DNA from: Celeribacter baekdonensis
Lineage (GTDB): Bacteria; Pseudomonadota; Alphaproteobacteria; Rhodobacterales; Rhodobacteraceae
Direction: 5' to 3'
Assembly: GCF_900102315.1 (NCBI RefSeq)
Contig: NZ_FNBL01000017.1
Coordinates: 32,164 to 96,163, forward strand
DNA length: 64,000 bases
The notes beneath the pieces are model-generated. The model saw nothing but the letters and a program-made list of their open reading frames with translations. It had not been told where the DNA came from and did no database searches. This document shows, piece after piece, positions 9,165-18,228 of the stretch. The position numbers and the translations under genes are program-made. Numbering within the stretch: the first letter of the stretch is position 1; every line of letters begins with the position of its first letter.

Positions 9165-10370
9165 CTATTGCGGCATCTCCCCCGAAATCCGTTTGAGTCC
9201 GGCAGCGCGGGGATCATAGTGATAGCCCGTTATTGTGCCGTCCCTGATCTTTTCGACAGCGTCGTTGATTACAAAGAGAGGAACGAGGAACCATTCTCGC
9301 GGGACCACAGGCCTTCCAAAGCGATCCATGATCTCGATCTCGAGCCGTGCAGGTTCGAAAATGCGGTGGATCAGGTTCTCCAACTTGGACCGATTGATGT
9401 TGTAGAGCTCGTATGTCGCGACCACCTCGACATTCGCCATCAGAAACGTCGGCTGCAACTGCGCGCCGGCGATCCGCTTCTCGACGCTCATATTGGTAAC
9501 GCCGATCTTGTGCACCAGTTCCCGGTTTTCCGTGACGAGTGGATGATCGGATTTGCTGCGAAGCACATAAATGATCCCGCTCGCCTCATCACCATCGATT
9601 GTCTGGTCCGAAAAAAGTGGGCCTGCCGATGGGTCAGTGATTCGGCGTCCCGCGCCGTCCTTGTTCAACGCGCGCTGGAGCGAGCGCATCAGCATGTTGC
9701 TCTCGGTGCCGTTGTCAAAAATCACCCGCAGACGAGCATCGGTACGACCTTGCTCATTCGTGATGGTCTCACCCTTTTCAGTAACATAGGCTTTCTGACC
9801 GCCGACGATGAAAAAGCGGCCCTTCTCAATCTCGGCTTTCATCTCGAAAGGGCGGGTCTCCCGCAAACCGCTATCCAGTTCTTTCTGGACCATCTCGAAC
9901 AATGGCTTGAACTTCGAAAAATCTTCGCATTTTTCGCGATTGGCGACCTCGTCGGCGGCCTTTTTCTCGGCTGTAGAGCGGACATGCTTCAATTCTGTGA
10001 GTGGTGACTTGGCTACTTCTACGCCCAACTCAGCGAGCAGGGCATCGTCTTCTAGATCTTCGGCGCCCGACGTTGAGGCCGCAAAGGTTTCTGCAAGAAG
10101 ACCTTGCTCGTCCAGTGGGGCAAGGAGATCGCGGCACTCCTGCAAGTCGCGGATCCGATCAAGACGCACGGCGTAGAGGCGTTCAAAGATATCAAGATCC
10201 TCCCCGTGTTGGGGAGGCTGGCCATGCTCCTCTGCAAATCGCGAGATTTCCTCAAAACCTGCGACGATGCGTTCTTCGCGTGGTGTGCGGCTGAGCTGCT
10301 TCTTGACTTCGACCTCGACGCCAAGCTCAGCAAGGAGGGCATCATCTTCGTCGGTGAAACTCTTAGCCAT
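9165..10370 (-). CDS. GIY-YIG (T5orf172/MUG113) nuclease family protein
   Basis: 401 residues. The C-terminal half carries a T5orf172-type GIY-YIG fold: GIIYVLRSK (GIY strand), then LVHKIGVTNMSVEKRI, then the conserved YELYNINRSKLENLIHRIF. A basic central region precedes it. Two copies of DDALLAELGVEV occur at residues 9-20 and 108-119. It is the last gene of the operon and overlaps the helicase by 8 bp, so the helicase-nuclease pairing is likely functional. Inference: this is the DNA-cleaving subunit, because I see no obvious nuclease motif in the operon's methyltransferase. Confidence 0.85.
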   Translation of the reverse strand: MAKSFTDEDDALLAELGVEVEVKKQLSRTPREERIVAGFEEISRFAEEHGQPPQHGEDLDIFERLYAVRLDRIRDLQECRDLLAPLDEQGLLAETFAASTSGAEDLEDDALLAELGVEVAKSPLTELKHVRSTAEKKAADEVANREKCEDFSKFKPLFEMVQKELDSGLRETRPFEMKAEIEKGRFFIVGGQKAYVTEKGETITNEQGRTDARLRVIFDNGTESNMLMRSLQRALNKDGAGRRITDPSAGPLFSDQTIDGDEASGIIYVLRSKSDHPLVTENRELVHKIGVTNMSVEKRIAGAQLQPTFLMANVEVVATYELYNINRSKLENLIHRIFEPARLEIEIMDRFGRPVVPREWFLVPLFVINDAVEKIRDGTITGYHYDPRAAGLKRISGEMPQ

Positions 10371-12411
10371 TGGCAGCTTCCTGCTTCATGCGCGCGAGAT
10401 AAGCCACACCTTCGGCCATTTTCTTTTCCCACGGGTCCGGTGAAGTAATCGACGGCAGGCGGCCTCGCTCTTGCTTGAACTTGACGGCTCGCTTCGCAAG
10501 ATCGCGCGCCTCATCCGGTGACAGTTGCACTTTTTTCGCCGAGATGACGGCCTGGACCTGCCGAAGGCTTTCCTCGCTCATAGTCTTTGCCAGAATCGAG
10601 TAGGCTTCGCCGAACGGGTTGATGCGATCAATCAGGTCGATGTCGAGTTCGCGCACGTCCATTGCGAATTTGCGCACCCCGTCGATCAAGGCGGTATTGC
10701 CGGTTGTTTCTGTGTCATCGCGGTTCGACAGCGCGATCTCTTTTGCCTTTTGGGTCAGGTTCAGCGCAGCAACTGCGTGTTGGCGCACCGCTTCCTGATC
10801 CTCTGCATCTAGCTCTGGGAACCTAGCACCGACAATCTTGCCCATGCGGACCTGCGTCAGTTCCTCCGGCACCAGCTCTTCGTCGAAGAGACCCCGTTCG
10901 ATCGTAGTCTTGTCCTGAACGAAAGCTGTGATGACCTCATTGAGGTCCTCTTGGCAGATGCGCTTGGCTTCCTTGCTCTTGGGTTCGACCAGGCCTTTGA
11001 TTTCGATCTGGAACTGCCCGCTGGCCTCGTCGAAGCCGACGTTTTCCTTGTTGGGATCATAGCCGCCCTCACCGTAATCAAACCCTTCGACAGGGCCACT
11101 TTTCACGGTCTTGGGTGTGAAGTTGAAACGCGGGGCCAGCACCTGTTCCATCAGCAGGCTCGCTGCGATCGCTTTCAGTGTATCGTTGACTGCCTCGGTC
11201 ACGGCTTCGGCCGCGGCGTCGGGCTCCGCGATAAGGTTGGTGAAGCGCGCGCGCATCTTGCCCTCGGCATCGCGGGTGGCACGGCCGATGATCTGCACGA
11301 TCTCCGTCAGGCTGGCGCGATAACCCACCGTCAGGGCGTGTTCGCACCAGATCCAGTCAAACCCTTCTTTCGCCATCCCGAGGGCGATGATGATGTCGAC
11401 ATGGTCGCGGTTGTTCTTATGCGCAGGGTCCTTCAGTGCGTTGGACACCTTGTCCCGCTTGGCCGGTTCATCATCGACCAGATCGGCGATGCGCAGCACC
11501 CGCTCCTCGGGCGTCTTGACCAGCTGAAAGCCTGTGATGGGATCCGCTCCCTGCCAATCGCCCAGGGCGTCAATGATATGCTCGACCTCGCGATGCTTGT
11601 CCTTGGTGCTTTCGCGCGAGTTCACGTTCGGGATGTGAAGGATCGTCTTCTCGGTCGGATCCAAAACCTTGAGAATGTCGTCCGCATAGGACCCGGAATA
11701 GAAGAAATAACCGATGTCAAGCGTCTTGAGGTATTTGTAGCCATTCAATTGCTGATAGTAGGTATAGGTGAAGGTATCGAACTTTGCCTCATCTTCGGGC
11801 GACAGAACGGCTTCGGCATCGCCGCGGAAATAGGACCCGGTCATCGCAACCAGATGCACCTTGTCGCGCGCGACAAGGGCGCCCAGATGCGTGCCCAGCT
11901 TATTATCAGGGTTGGCAGAGACGTGGTGAAACTCGTCTACCGCGATGAGCCGATCGTCAAACGCTTCAATCCCGAACTTGTCCACGGCGAACCGAAAGGT
12001 CGCGTGGGTGCAGACCAGAACCTTGTCGTCGCTCGCCAAGAACTTGCCGACAGCGCCCACTTTGCCATCATCCCCGCCGGGAGCGTTGCACAGGTTCCAT
12101 CGCGGTTGCACGGTCCAGTCTGCCCAGAAGCCGTACTTGCTCAGTGGCTCGTCGTTGAAGCTGGACCCGATGGATTTTTCTGGCACCACGACGATGGCCT
12201 GACGCAGGCCCTGGTTGTATAGCTTGTCGAGTGCTATGAACATGAGCGCGCGGCTTTTGCCAGATGCCGGCGGCGACTTGATCAGCAGGTATTGCTCGCC
12301 CCGCTTCTCATAGGCACCCTCTTGCATTTCGCGCATGCCAAGCTCGTTCGATTTGGTCGAGCTTCCATTGGCCGCGTAATTGACAGAGACGGAAGGAACT
12401 TGCTTTGTCAT
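10363..12411 (-). CDS. DEXH-box helicase, type III Res-like superfamily 2
   Basis: 682 residues. Motif I is SPPASGKSRALM (about residues 47-58), motif II is VDEFHH (a DEFH variant), motif III-like MTGSY follows, then GMAKEGFDW, and motif VI is QIIGRATRD. The architecture is that of a restriction-type SF2 ATPase that would translocate on DNA. Start ATG 12411 overlaps the stop of a 62-codon ORF (ATGA), and the 3' end overlaps the nuclease start. A paralogous copy of its first 40 residues occurs upstream at 14056-14205. It is probably the motor of the defence complex. Confidence 0.87.
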   Translation of the reverse strand: MTKQVPSVSVNYAANGSSTKSNELGMREMQEGAYEKRGEQYLLIKSPPASGKSRALMFIALDKLYNQGLRQAIVVVPEKSIGSSFNDEPLSKYGFWADWTVQPRWNLCNAPGGDDGKVGAVGKFLASDDKVLVCTHATFRFAVDKFGIEAFDDRLIAVDEFHHVSANPDNKLGTHLGALVARDKVHLVAMTGSYFRGDAEAVLSPEDEAKFDTFTYTYYQQLNGYKYLKTLDIGYFFYSGSYADDILKVLDPTEKTILHIPNVNSRESTKDKHREVEHIIDALGDWQGADPITGFQLVKTPEERVLRIADLVDDEPAKRDKVSNALKDPAHKNNRDHVDIIIALGMAKEGFDWIWCEHALTVGYRASLTEIVQIIGRATRDAEGKMRARFTNLIAEPDAAAEAVTEAVNDTLKAIAASLLMEQVLAPRFNFTPKTVKSGPVEGFDYGEGGYDPNKENVGFDEASGQFQIEIKGLVEPKSKEAKRICQEDLNEVITAFVQDKTTIERGLFDEELVPEELTQVRMGKIVGARFPELDAEDQEAVRQHAVAALNLTQKAKEIALSNRDDTETTGNTALIDGVRKFAMDVRELDIDLIDRINPFGEAYSILAKTMSEESLRQVQAVISAKKVQLSPDEARDLAKRAVKFKQERGRLPSITSPDPWEKKMAEGVAYLARMKQEAANG

Positions 12412-12596
12412 GATGTTTTCCTTCTGAGGGGCGCAGAATCATTCGCTTTAGGGCAGGCAATCAAAACCCGATCAAGTAGCGATACCGCACCACGCCTATC
12501 GTAACAGTATGATTTATATGTATTTTCCAATTTACGCCCTCTAGCCCACATACGCACAATCAAAACCCGATCAAATGTTATCCCTGTCACGCCCAT
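12408..12596 (-). CDS. Small coupled ORF (62 aa) with internal DNA repeat
   Basis: The ORF starts at ATG 12596, inside the end of the upstream ATPase gene, and its stop overlaps the helicase start (ATGA). The product is basic with no recognised family, and shows DRVLIV and DRVLIA about 33 residues apart because the DNA carries an 18-bp direct repeat. Its middle is AT-rich compared with neighbours. It could be a real small protein, a translational coupler, or a spacer that happens to be open. Exact overlap at both ends is the main argument for translation. Confidence 0.4.
   Translation of the reverse strand: MGVTGITFDRVLIVRMWARGRKLENTYKSYCYDRRGAVSLLDRVLIACPKANDSAPLRRKTS
12458..12574. repeat. 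18-bp direct repeat flanking AT-rich spacer
   Basis: CAATCAAAACCCGATCAA occurs at 12458-12475 and again at 12557-12574, exactly 99 bp apart, between the ATPase and helicase genes. The AT-rich spacer includes GATTTATATGTATTTTCC. The spacing is a multiple of three, so the repeat also duplicates a peptide in the overlapping small ORF. It may be a duplication scar or a regulator-binding pair. Confidence 0.8.
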
Positions 12597-14059
12597 GAGG
12601 GGACATAGCCAGCACGAGGGCGTTCAGCATCCGCAGGACGGATCAGACCAGCATCCAGCGTTGCGCGAATAACCCGCGACGCCTGCGCAGCGTTCTGGTC
12701 GTCGATGCCGAGCCGCTCCCGAAGTGTCGCGTTCGTCATCTTCTGACCGCCTACGTATTTGAGCGCGGCATGTTGGTAACACGCTCGCACGGCTTCTTCC
12801 GGTGTCATGTCCGCAAAGCGGCGTGGTGCAAACAGAACCACGCGCACGGCGTCTCCCTCCATGCGGAAATCCGGTGGGGGCAACTGGTGTAGCTCAACCG
12901 CCGAGATCACCTTGTCGATGCCGGTGCCTTGTTCTTCGCAAAGTTTCATGCGCCGCATCAAGGAAGCAAGAGCTTCATTTCGGGAACGCGGGGGCGAGTC
13001 CAAAAACCGGTCGGGGCTAACCAAGGGGGCGCCCGGGTTCGTGATCTCCATGCGATCGCTGAATAACTCGATGAGTGGACCGGCACCGGTGATCGTCATG
13101 TCCTGGTGGATCAATGCGTTGGCGATCAATTCGCGGATCGCTATCGACGGGTAGAGCGGACGCTCCTCGCGGAATGCTTTACCAATCAATTCGTTGCGGG
13201 GCAGAAGGCCGTCGATGTAATCCACCAGCCCCTGAAATCCCGCTGCATAGCCGCGCTGGCCGTCCTGGCGGTGGCTCACGTCATCTGCACGTCCGGTGCC
13301 AGCATAGGCCACGAAACGAACCCCTTTGCGCTCTACAGAGGGGCCGAAATCGGAAAGTTTCTTGGCATACAGGATTGCGCCCAGATTGGTAATGTTCCAG
13401 CGGTCGCTTACATCTTTCTGGATCAGACGATCTGCCAATAGCTTGTCGAAGATCCCCTGCCTGTTATCCGGCAAGGGCTGGCCCGTAAGATCGAAGTAGT
13501 TGGCGTAATTCAGCCGCGCAAGAACGTCGTCGCCGGACAGGAACTGCGCCGCGACGCCTGTCTCCCAAGCGTAGGGCTGCAACTTGCTCCAGAGGGCACG
13601 CAGGCGTTCCGGATGGTCGGACAGGCGCGGCGTGGCACTGCCGATGCGCAAATAGGCGGTCCGGTCAAACTCTACCGGAGCGGTTGCGGCGGCGGGGATA
13701 GTCAGCAGGATCAGGCGCTGCCCGTCATGATCGACCTCTTCGAACCGGAACTCGATGCCCGGCTGGAGGTGGTTGGCCACCCACAGTTCGAGCGGCTGCC
13801 CCTTCTCCTTTTTCACGGTCGGCTCGAAACTCGTGCCGACAACCGCATGATCGCCGTCTCGCACCCCCCAGACCACATAGGCATAGTGCTGATCGGCCAG
13901 CCGTGCAGCATTGGACAAGGCAGAGATCAGCTTGCCGATCAACGGCCCGTCGGCATTGTTTTCCTTGAACTCGATCCATGTGGTTTCCGCTGGTTTGGCA
14001 CGCAGATCGTCCACCAACCTGCGGGTGCGTTCCGCGCTCATGACAGGGTCAAGGGTCAT
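12587..14059 (-). CDS. AlbA_2 (Schlafen-like) DNA/RNA-binding domain protein with GHKL-type ATPase C-terminus
   Basis: 490 residues. The N-terminal AlbA_2 domain is shown by TTWIEFKENNADG and AYVVWGVRDG. The C-terminal HATPase_c_4 region is shown by IRELIANALIHQDMT, then ELFSDRMEITNPGAPL. A winged-helix-like tail is likely. Such proteins are often annotated as ATP-binding or putative transcriptional regulators and are frequent in defence islands. ATG 14059 is chosen because its ATGA overlaps the stop of the upstream 49-codon ORF; an in-frame start at 14113 would lie inside that ORF. The role in the operon is unknown; sensing or regulation is possible. Confidence 0.82.
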   Translation of the reverse strand: MTLDPVMSAERTRRLVDDLRAKPAETTWIEFKENNADGPLIGKLISALSNAARLADQHYAYVVWGVRDGDHAVVGTSFEPTVKKEKGQPLELWVANHLQPGIEFRFEEVDHDGQRLILLTIPAAATAPVEFDRTAYLRIGSATPRLSDHPERLRALWSKLQPYAWETGVAAQFLSGDDVLARLNYANYFDLTGQPLPDNRQGIFDKLLADRLIQKDVSDRWNITNLGAILYAKKLSDFGPSVERKGVRFVAYAGTGRADDVSHRQDGQRGYAAGFQGLVDYIDGLLPRNELIGKAFREERPLYPSIAIRELIANALIHQDMTITGAGPLIELFSDRMEITNPGAPLVSPDRFLDSPPRSRNEALASLMRRMKLCEEQGTGIDKVISAVELHQLPPPDFRMEGDAVRVVLFAPRRFADMTPEEAVRACYQHAALKYVGGQKMTNATLRERLGIDDQNAAQASRVIRATLDAGLIRPADAERPRAGYVPSWA

Positions 14060-14205
14060 AGTGTGTCCACTTTCTGACCCACCACGCCTGGGTAGCGTTT
14101 GTCGTAGGGGCATTCCTGTATTGCTCGCCGGCCCAGGTCGTTCGGCTTGGCCGGGCTACCGTTGGTGGCATAAATAATCGAAATGGAGGGAAAACCTTTG
14201 ATCAT
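14056..14205 (-). pseudogene. 49-codon ORF homologous to the helicase N-terminus (remnant or coupler)
   Basis: The start codon overlaps the Abi_C stop (ATGA at 14202-14205) and the stop overlaps the AlbA_2 gene start (ATGA at 14056-14059). Its product FPSISIIYATNGSPAKPNDL aligns with residues 5-24 of the operon's helicase (VPSVSVNYAANGSSTKSNEL), and similarity continues weakly to about residue 40, stopping before the Walker A motif. I read it as the 5' stub of an original helicase gene that directly followed the Abi_C gene, left behind when the AlbA_2 gene entered. It may still be translated as a coupler. Confidence 0.65.
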
Positions 14206-15086
14206 TGACCTCTCACCCGCTTATCAAAACGTCTTAAAAATATGCGGGCTGTGATCAGGATTATTTGAAACCGAAAAGCACAATCTTCTTCATCTGACAG
14301 GCCCGGATGGCTGCCGTGCGGATGCAATCTTGCCCACAACCCCAATACGTACGCAGGTTTGCCTCTGTCGTTCTCCCACTCATTGTATTCGTGAAGTAGG
14401 AACGGTCCCGATTTTGTATCTGCAAGATATTGCCTCTTTGCGTCATCGCTAACCTTAGGATCACATCCAAAATACTCCGCAATTTTGTCCAGCAGTTCCT
14501 GATAGAAATCTCTGATCATCGCGTTGGCGGAAGACCAGTTCCCTTGCGAAAAGTTCTGAATCGCTTGATCCAAATGCCCCTTGGCGGCGCCCAACCCGTG
14601 CCGACCAAGTAAGGCCTCAATTTCGCTGGTCGCCTCTCGAAAATCTGTCTCAGGTACATCCTCAGGCAGCATCCGCCTGAGAACAGTCTGTGTAATGACC
14701 CTTGGAGCGTCATCGAAAATGGAAGATCTGCCCATTGGGTCTGGAACCTCCTCTTCCACAAGTGTGAAGCCATCCATTTTCAGACCAGCAAGAAGACGCA
14801 ACCAGACATCTGGCTTGTTGCGCTTGCTTTGCTCGGATGCCGTAATTGCATGCTCAATCATGGCTCTGCTTAGGTCACAGTTTCCGTTGACCGTCGGAAC
14901 AGAACGTCCCCCCATACTGCTTCTTGCGAACCGAACCATTTCAATGGCCTTCGATGCTACCGATCCAGAACCACAGAATTCGTCAACACCCCACCCTAGG
15001 GTGAGAGACGAGAAAGCGGTTTGTGTCGACATTTCAGCAATCATCTCGCCCGCTGCCATCAACGTCATGCTGTTAAAGTCGCTCAT
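14202..15086 (-). CDS. Abortive-infection C-terminal domain (Abi_C) protein
   Basis: 294 residues. The C-terminus has HPHGSHPGLSDEEDCAFR followed by a hydrophobic ITARIFLRR helix, the hallmark of the Abi_C family found in phage-defence loci. The N-terminal 200 residues are helical with no family I can name. ATG 15086 overlaps the methyltransferase stop (ATGA), and its own stop overlaps the next ORF. The family is associated with abortive infection, but the biochemical activity is not established here. It may be an effector or an HEPN-like RNA-binding component. Confidence 0.75.
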   Translation of the reverse strand: MSDFNSMTLMAAGEMIAEMSTQTAFSSLTLGWGVDEFCGSGSVASKAIEMVRFARSSMGGRSVPTVNGNCDLSRAMIEHAITASEQSKRNKPDVWLRLLAGLKMDGFTLVEEEVPDPMGRSSIFDDAPRVITQTVLRRMLPEDVPETDFREATSEIEALLGRHGLGAAKGHLDQAIQNFSQGNWSSANAMIRDFYQELLDKIAEYFGCDPKVSDDAKRQYLADTKSGPFLLHEYNEWENDRGKPAYVLGLWARLHPHGSHPGLSDEEDCAFRFQIILITARIFLRRFDKRVRGQ

Positions 15087-17806
15087 GCGCTCACCTTCGT
15101 CGTCATCTTCGTGTACATCTCGAACAGTTTTTCCAGCCGTTCGGTGTCGTTGCGGAAACGGCGGCCGATGTAGATGCGTTCCAGCACCTCGTCGTTGTGG
15201 TCATGCGCTGCGCGGAGGTTGGCGGGCATTTTTTCGGGGTCGTAGAGGTCGGCGATGGTGGCGGGGAAATGCGCCTCGCGGGCCAGAAGGATACCTTCGG
15301 CCGCCGCTGTCAGGTCGGCGCGGTTCTTTTCGGTCAGTTTCGGGACGGGGAAGGTGTTCCAGCCCATGGTGTTAGAGTAGCGATATCGAGTTTCCAGCTT
15401 CCCGCAAACCGTGGCGATCCAGACCAGATGCAGGCGCGAGGCGATCAGCGCCATGTTCCAGAGCGGGGCATCGTATAATGCGAGAGCGAGATTGGATACG
15501 CGAACGTCACTGGGCATCAAGCCACACGGCAGGTATTCTCGACGTTCAGAGGATACGCTTGGAACGACGATGGAATTTACTTCTCCAATGATTGTTCGCT
15601 CGAACTTGTACGGCGTCAGCAAGCCCGCTTTGCCGCGCTCGCTCCCACCCTGTCGGTAGATTCGAATGCGCTCCAAACGTTCCGCAATCGGAGGTATTGA
15701 GAATGCAAGTTCTGCTTGGTGATCTTCAATCCAAAGACAATATCTTTGTTGCCCATTGATGAACTCGCTCGATCCTACAATTGGCTTCACGAGAGGAGAT
15801 GCCTGAGGGAAACCTTCCAAGAGATCGTTCGCTTCGTCAGGCGACAGTAACAGGTTGCCCTGATCCCGCGGTATGTTGCCGCCGAACATTGTCGCTATCT
15901 CTGCAATTGGTTCAGAGGCACGTTCAACAATAATATTGGCCCCTTCGGTGAGGTATGCATTTATGGCTTCGACTGACTTCATGAAGTCAGCTCCATAAAT
16001 AGCTTTGGACCGTTCACCAACAGCGGCGATCCCAACGATCACACAGGTGACCTGAGCATTCTTGCTCGCATTATTGCCCCAAAGAAAGTTCTGATGTCCG
16101 AAAAATATTTCTTGTCCGTTCTGAAAAATTCGGGGCCAGATCAACGGAACTTGGACACCTTGGCAAATCGAGTTTGTAGAAACAAACGCGAAACAGCCGC
16201 CATACTTGATGAAGTCCGATGCCTTCCAGAACCAACCCGCGATGTAGTCAATTGCACGTACTTTTTTGTTTCCTGGTAGCAGCGCGTTCAGATCGTCCTT
16301 TTGCTCCTTGGTCTGATATTTGTCGCCGACATAAGGCGGGTTTCCGCAAACATACGTCTCGCCTCCTTCATTCGCGAAATCGATCTGCGCCTGATCCAGC
16401 GGCGACATGAACAAGTCATCCGCTTGAAACTTCACCCCCGTCCCCGTGGGCGGGCAGACCGACAGCCAGTCCAGCCGCAGGGCGTTGCCACAGGTGATCC
16501 AGTTCTGCGCGTCTAGCGGCAGGAACTCGGCCAACGCCTCTTTCTGGCCGCGATAGGTCACGTCGCATTGATATTCCGCGATGATCAGCGCCAGCCGCGC
16601 GATCTCGGCCGAGAAGTCGCGTAGTTCGATCCCGCGATAGTTGGTCAGGGGAATGTCGGTGCGGCGCAGCGGCTCGCCCCGGCGCTTGTTGATCTCATAC
16701 TCGATCGCGCGCATTTCCTTGTAGGCGATCACAAGGAAGTTGCCCGACCCGCAGGCGGGGTCGAACACGCGGATCTTGGCCATGCGGGCGCGCAGATTGG
16801 CCAGCTTGCGGGCGTTGTCGCCCGCCGCCTCCAGTTCTGCCCGCAGATCATCTAGGAAGAGCGGGTTCAGCACCTTCAGAATGTTCGGCACGGACGTGTA
16901 GTGCATGCCGAGGACCGAGCGTTCCACCTCATCCGCGACGGCCTGGATCATCGAGCCGAAAATATCGGGGTTGATCTGTGTCCAGTCGAGGCTGCCGATA
17001 TGGGACAGGTAGCGCTGCGCGATCTTGGAAAAGCGCGGCACATCGGTGCTGCCCGAGAAGAGGCCACCGTTCACATAGGGAAAGGTGTCGGCCCAGCGGG
17101 GCAGCTTGGCCTCGGCCCGTTTGGGGATGGCGGTGTTCATCGCACGGAAGATCTCGCCGATGACTTCGTGCGTGTTCGACCCGTCGCGGTTCGCCATCTG
17201 GTCGATGGTGGCGGTGAACAGGTTGTCGCTGACGAAGATGTCGGTGTCTTCGGCGAAGAAGCAGAAGATCAGCCGCGCCATGAAATGGTTCATGTCGTGG
17301 CGTTTTTCGGCGCTGCCCCAGTCGGGGTTGTCCTTGATCAGCTCGACATAGAGCCGGTTGAGGCGGCTGGTGGCGCGGATGTCAAACGCACTTTCGCGGA
17401 TCTGCTTGACGGTAGAGATGCCGGCGAGCGGCAGGAAGAAGCCGAAGTGATCGGGGAAATCGGTGTAGCGGCAGGCGATGGTCTCGCCGGTGGTGATGTC
17501 CTCGGCCTCGAGGTCGATGCCGTCAGTGGCGAGGATGAACTTCGCCTTGGCGCGGGAGGTGGCAGGGCTTTCGCGCAGGGCGGCGAGGGTTGCCGCGATT
17601 TCGCCCGGGACGCAGGTCGCAAGGTGGATGTTGTTGGTCTGCAGGACGCCGCCGATGTCGGACTTGTTCGATGCGCCGGTGCGCAGGCGCTTGATTGTCG
17701 TCTCCTTGTTTCCGAAGGCCATGAGGAAGGCATAGGGGAACTCTGCCGCATCAAAGGGCTGCTCGGCGAGTTCGGAAACGGCTTGTTCAATCTCAACGGC
17801 GTTCAT
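15083..17806 (-). CDS. MmeI-like class I SAM-dependent DNA methyltransferase
   Basis: 907 residues. SAM motif I is VFDPACGSGNFL and catalytic motif IV is GNPPY, indicating an N6-adenine amino-methyltransferase of gamma-type order. Long N-terminal and C-terminal (target-recognition) regions match the MmeI/YeeA-like family. No clear D-ExK nuclease motif is visible in the N-terminus, so unlike MmeI it may only modify, with cleavage supplied by the operon's GIY-YIG protein. ATG 17806 is chosen over 17842 because it overlaps the PIN-toxin stop (ATGA). It would protect host DNA and perhaps define the target site for the whole system. Confidence 0.88.
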   Translation of the reverse strand: MNAVEIEQAVSELAEQPFDAAEFPYAFLMAFGNKETTIKRLRTGASNKSDIGGVLQTNNIHLATCVPGEIAATLAALRESPATSRAKAKFILATDGIDLEAEDITTGETIACRYTDFPDHFGFFLPLAGISTVKQIRESAFDIRATSRLNRLYVELIKDNPDWGSAEKRHDMNHFMARLIFCFFAEDTDIFVSDNLFTATIDQMANRDGSNTHEVIGEIFRAMNTAIPKRAEAKLPRWADTFPYVNGGLFSGSTDVPRFSKIAQRYLSHIGSLDWTQINPDIFGSMIQAVADEVERSVLGMHYTSVPNILKVLNPLFLDDLRAELEAAGDNARKLANLRARMAKIRVFDPACGSGNFLVIAYKEMRAIEYEINKRRGEPLRRTDIPLTNYRGIELRDFSAEIARLALIIAEYQCDVTYRGQKEALAEFLPLDAQNWITCGNALRLDWLSVCPPTGTGVKFQADDLFMSPLDQAQIDFANEGGETYVCGNPPYVGDKYQTKEQKDDLNALLPGNKKVRAIDYIAGWFWKASDFIKYGGCFAFVSTNSICQGVQVPLIWPRIFQNGQEIFFGHQNFLWGNNASKNAQVTCVIVGIAAVGERSKAIYGADFMKSVEAINAYLTEGANIIVERASEPIAEIATMFGGNIPRDQGNLLLSPDEANDLLEGFPQASPLVKPIVGSSEFINGQQRYCLWIEDHQAELAFSIPPIAERLERIRIYRQGGSERGKAGLLTPYKFERTIIGEVNSIVVPSVSSERREYLPCGLMPSDVRVSNLALALYDAPLWNMALIASRLHLVWIATVCGKLETRYRYSNTMGWNTFPVPKLTEKNRADLTAAAEGILLAREAHFPATIADLYDPEKMPANLRAAHDHNDEVLERIYIGRRFRNDTERLEKLFEMYTKMTTKVSA

Positions 17807-18225
17807 GCGGTAGTCCAGGGGTTGATCAGGTCGATCTCGCAACCCTCGAAGTCAGGCGTGTTGCGCGTGGCGACGGAGGCACCACGGGTGTGGGCAATTG
17901 AGGCAATCTGGCAATCGGCCTGGGTGATCGGTCGCCCGGCGGACCGTCGTGCGGCGGAGATGGCGGCATAGGACTGCGCGGCGGCGCTGTCGAAAGGCAG
18001 AATGCGCCCCGCAAGGTCCTCACGCAGGATGCTGTCCACTGCATCAACCAGCGCGGCGCGCCGCTTGCCGTTCCCCATGATCGCGAGGCCGTAGCGCAGT
18101 TCCGCTTCCGATATCGAGGTCAGGTAGACGTTGAGCCCGTCCTGCGCCGACAGCCATTGCTCGACCCTCGGCTCGGGAGCCGGGCGCAACAGCTCAGAGA
18201 GGACATTCGTGTCGAGGATGATCAT
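17803..18225 (-). CDS. PIN-domain toxin, FitB/VapC-like
   Basis: 140 residues. IILDTNVLSELLRP supplies the first PIN aspartate, TSISEAELRYG the conserved Glu, and a C-terminal acidic cluster includes ITQADCQIASIA. It would be a Mg-dependent ribonuclease held inactive by the RHH partner 3 bp upstream. It overlaps the methyltransferase start by 4 bp (ATGA), so this TA pair is translationally joined to the restriction-like genes, and loss of the operon could release toxin. That last point is inference. Confidence 0.9.
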   Translation of the reverse strand: MIILDTNVLSELLRPAPEPRVEQWLSAQDGLNVYLTSISEAELRYGLAIMGNGKRRAALVDAVDSILREDLAGRILPFDSAAAQSYAAISAARRSAGRPITQADCQIASIAHTRGASVATRNTPDFEGCEIDLINPWTTA

Positions 18226-18228
18226 GCG

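Noticed and set aside
8960..9196. 78-codon + strand frame, and overlapping 58-codon frame, after the TetR gene
   Set aside because: No ribosome site, low-complexity or unrecognised content, and the first runs into the nuclease gene end.
10951..12222. 423-codon frame antisense to the helicase
   Set aside because: The helicase strand has complete motifs and coupling; this is a GC-driven shadow.
16901..17971. 356-codon frame antisense to the methyltransferase
   Set aside because: Gly/Asp/Ala-biased composition, no motifs; the opposite strand has NPPY and SAM motifs.
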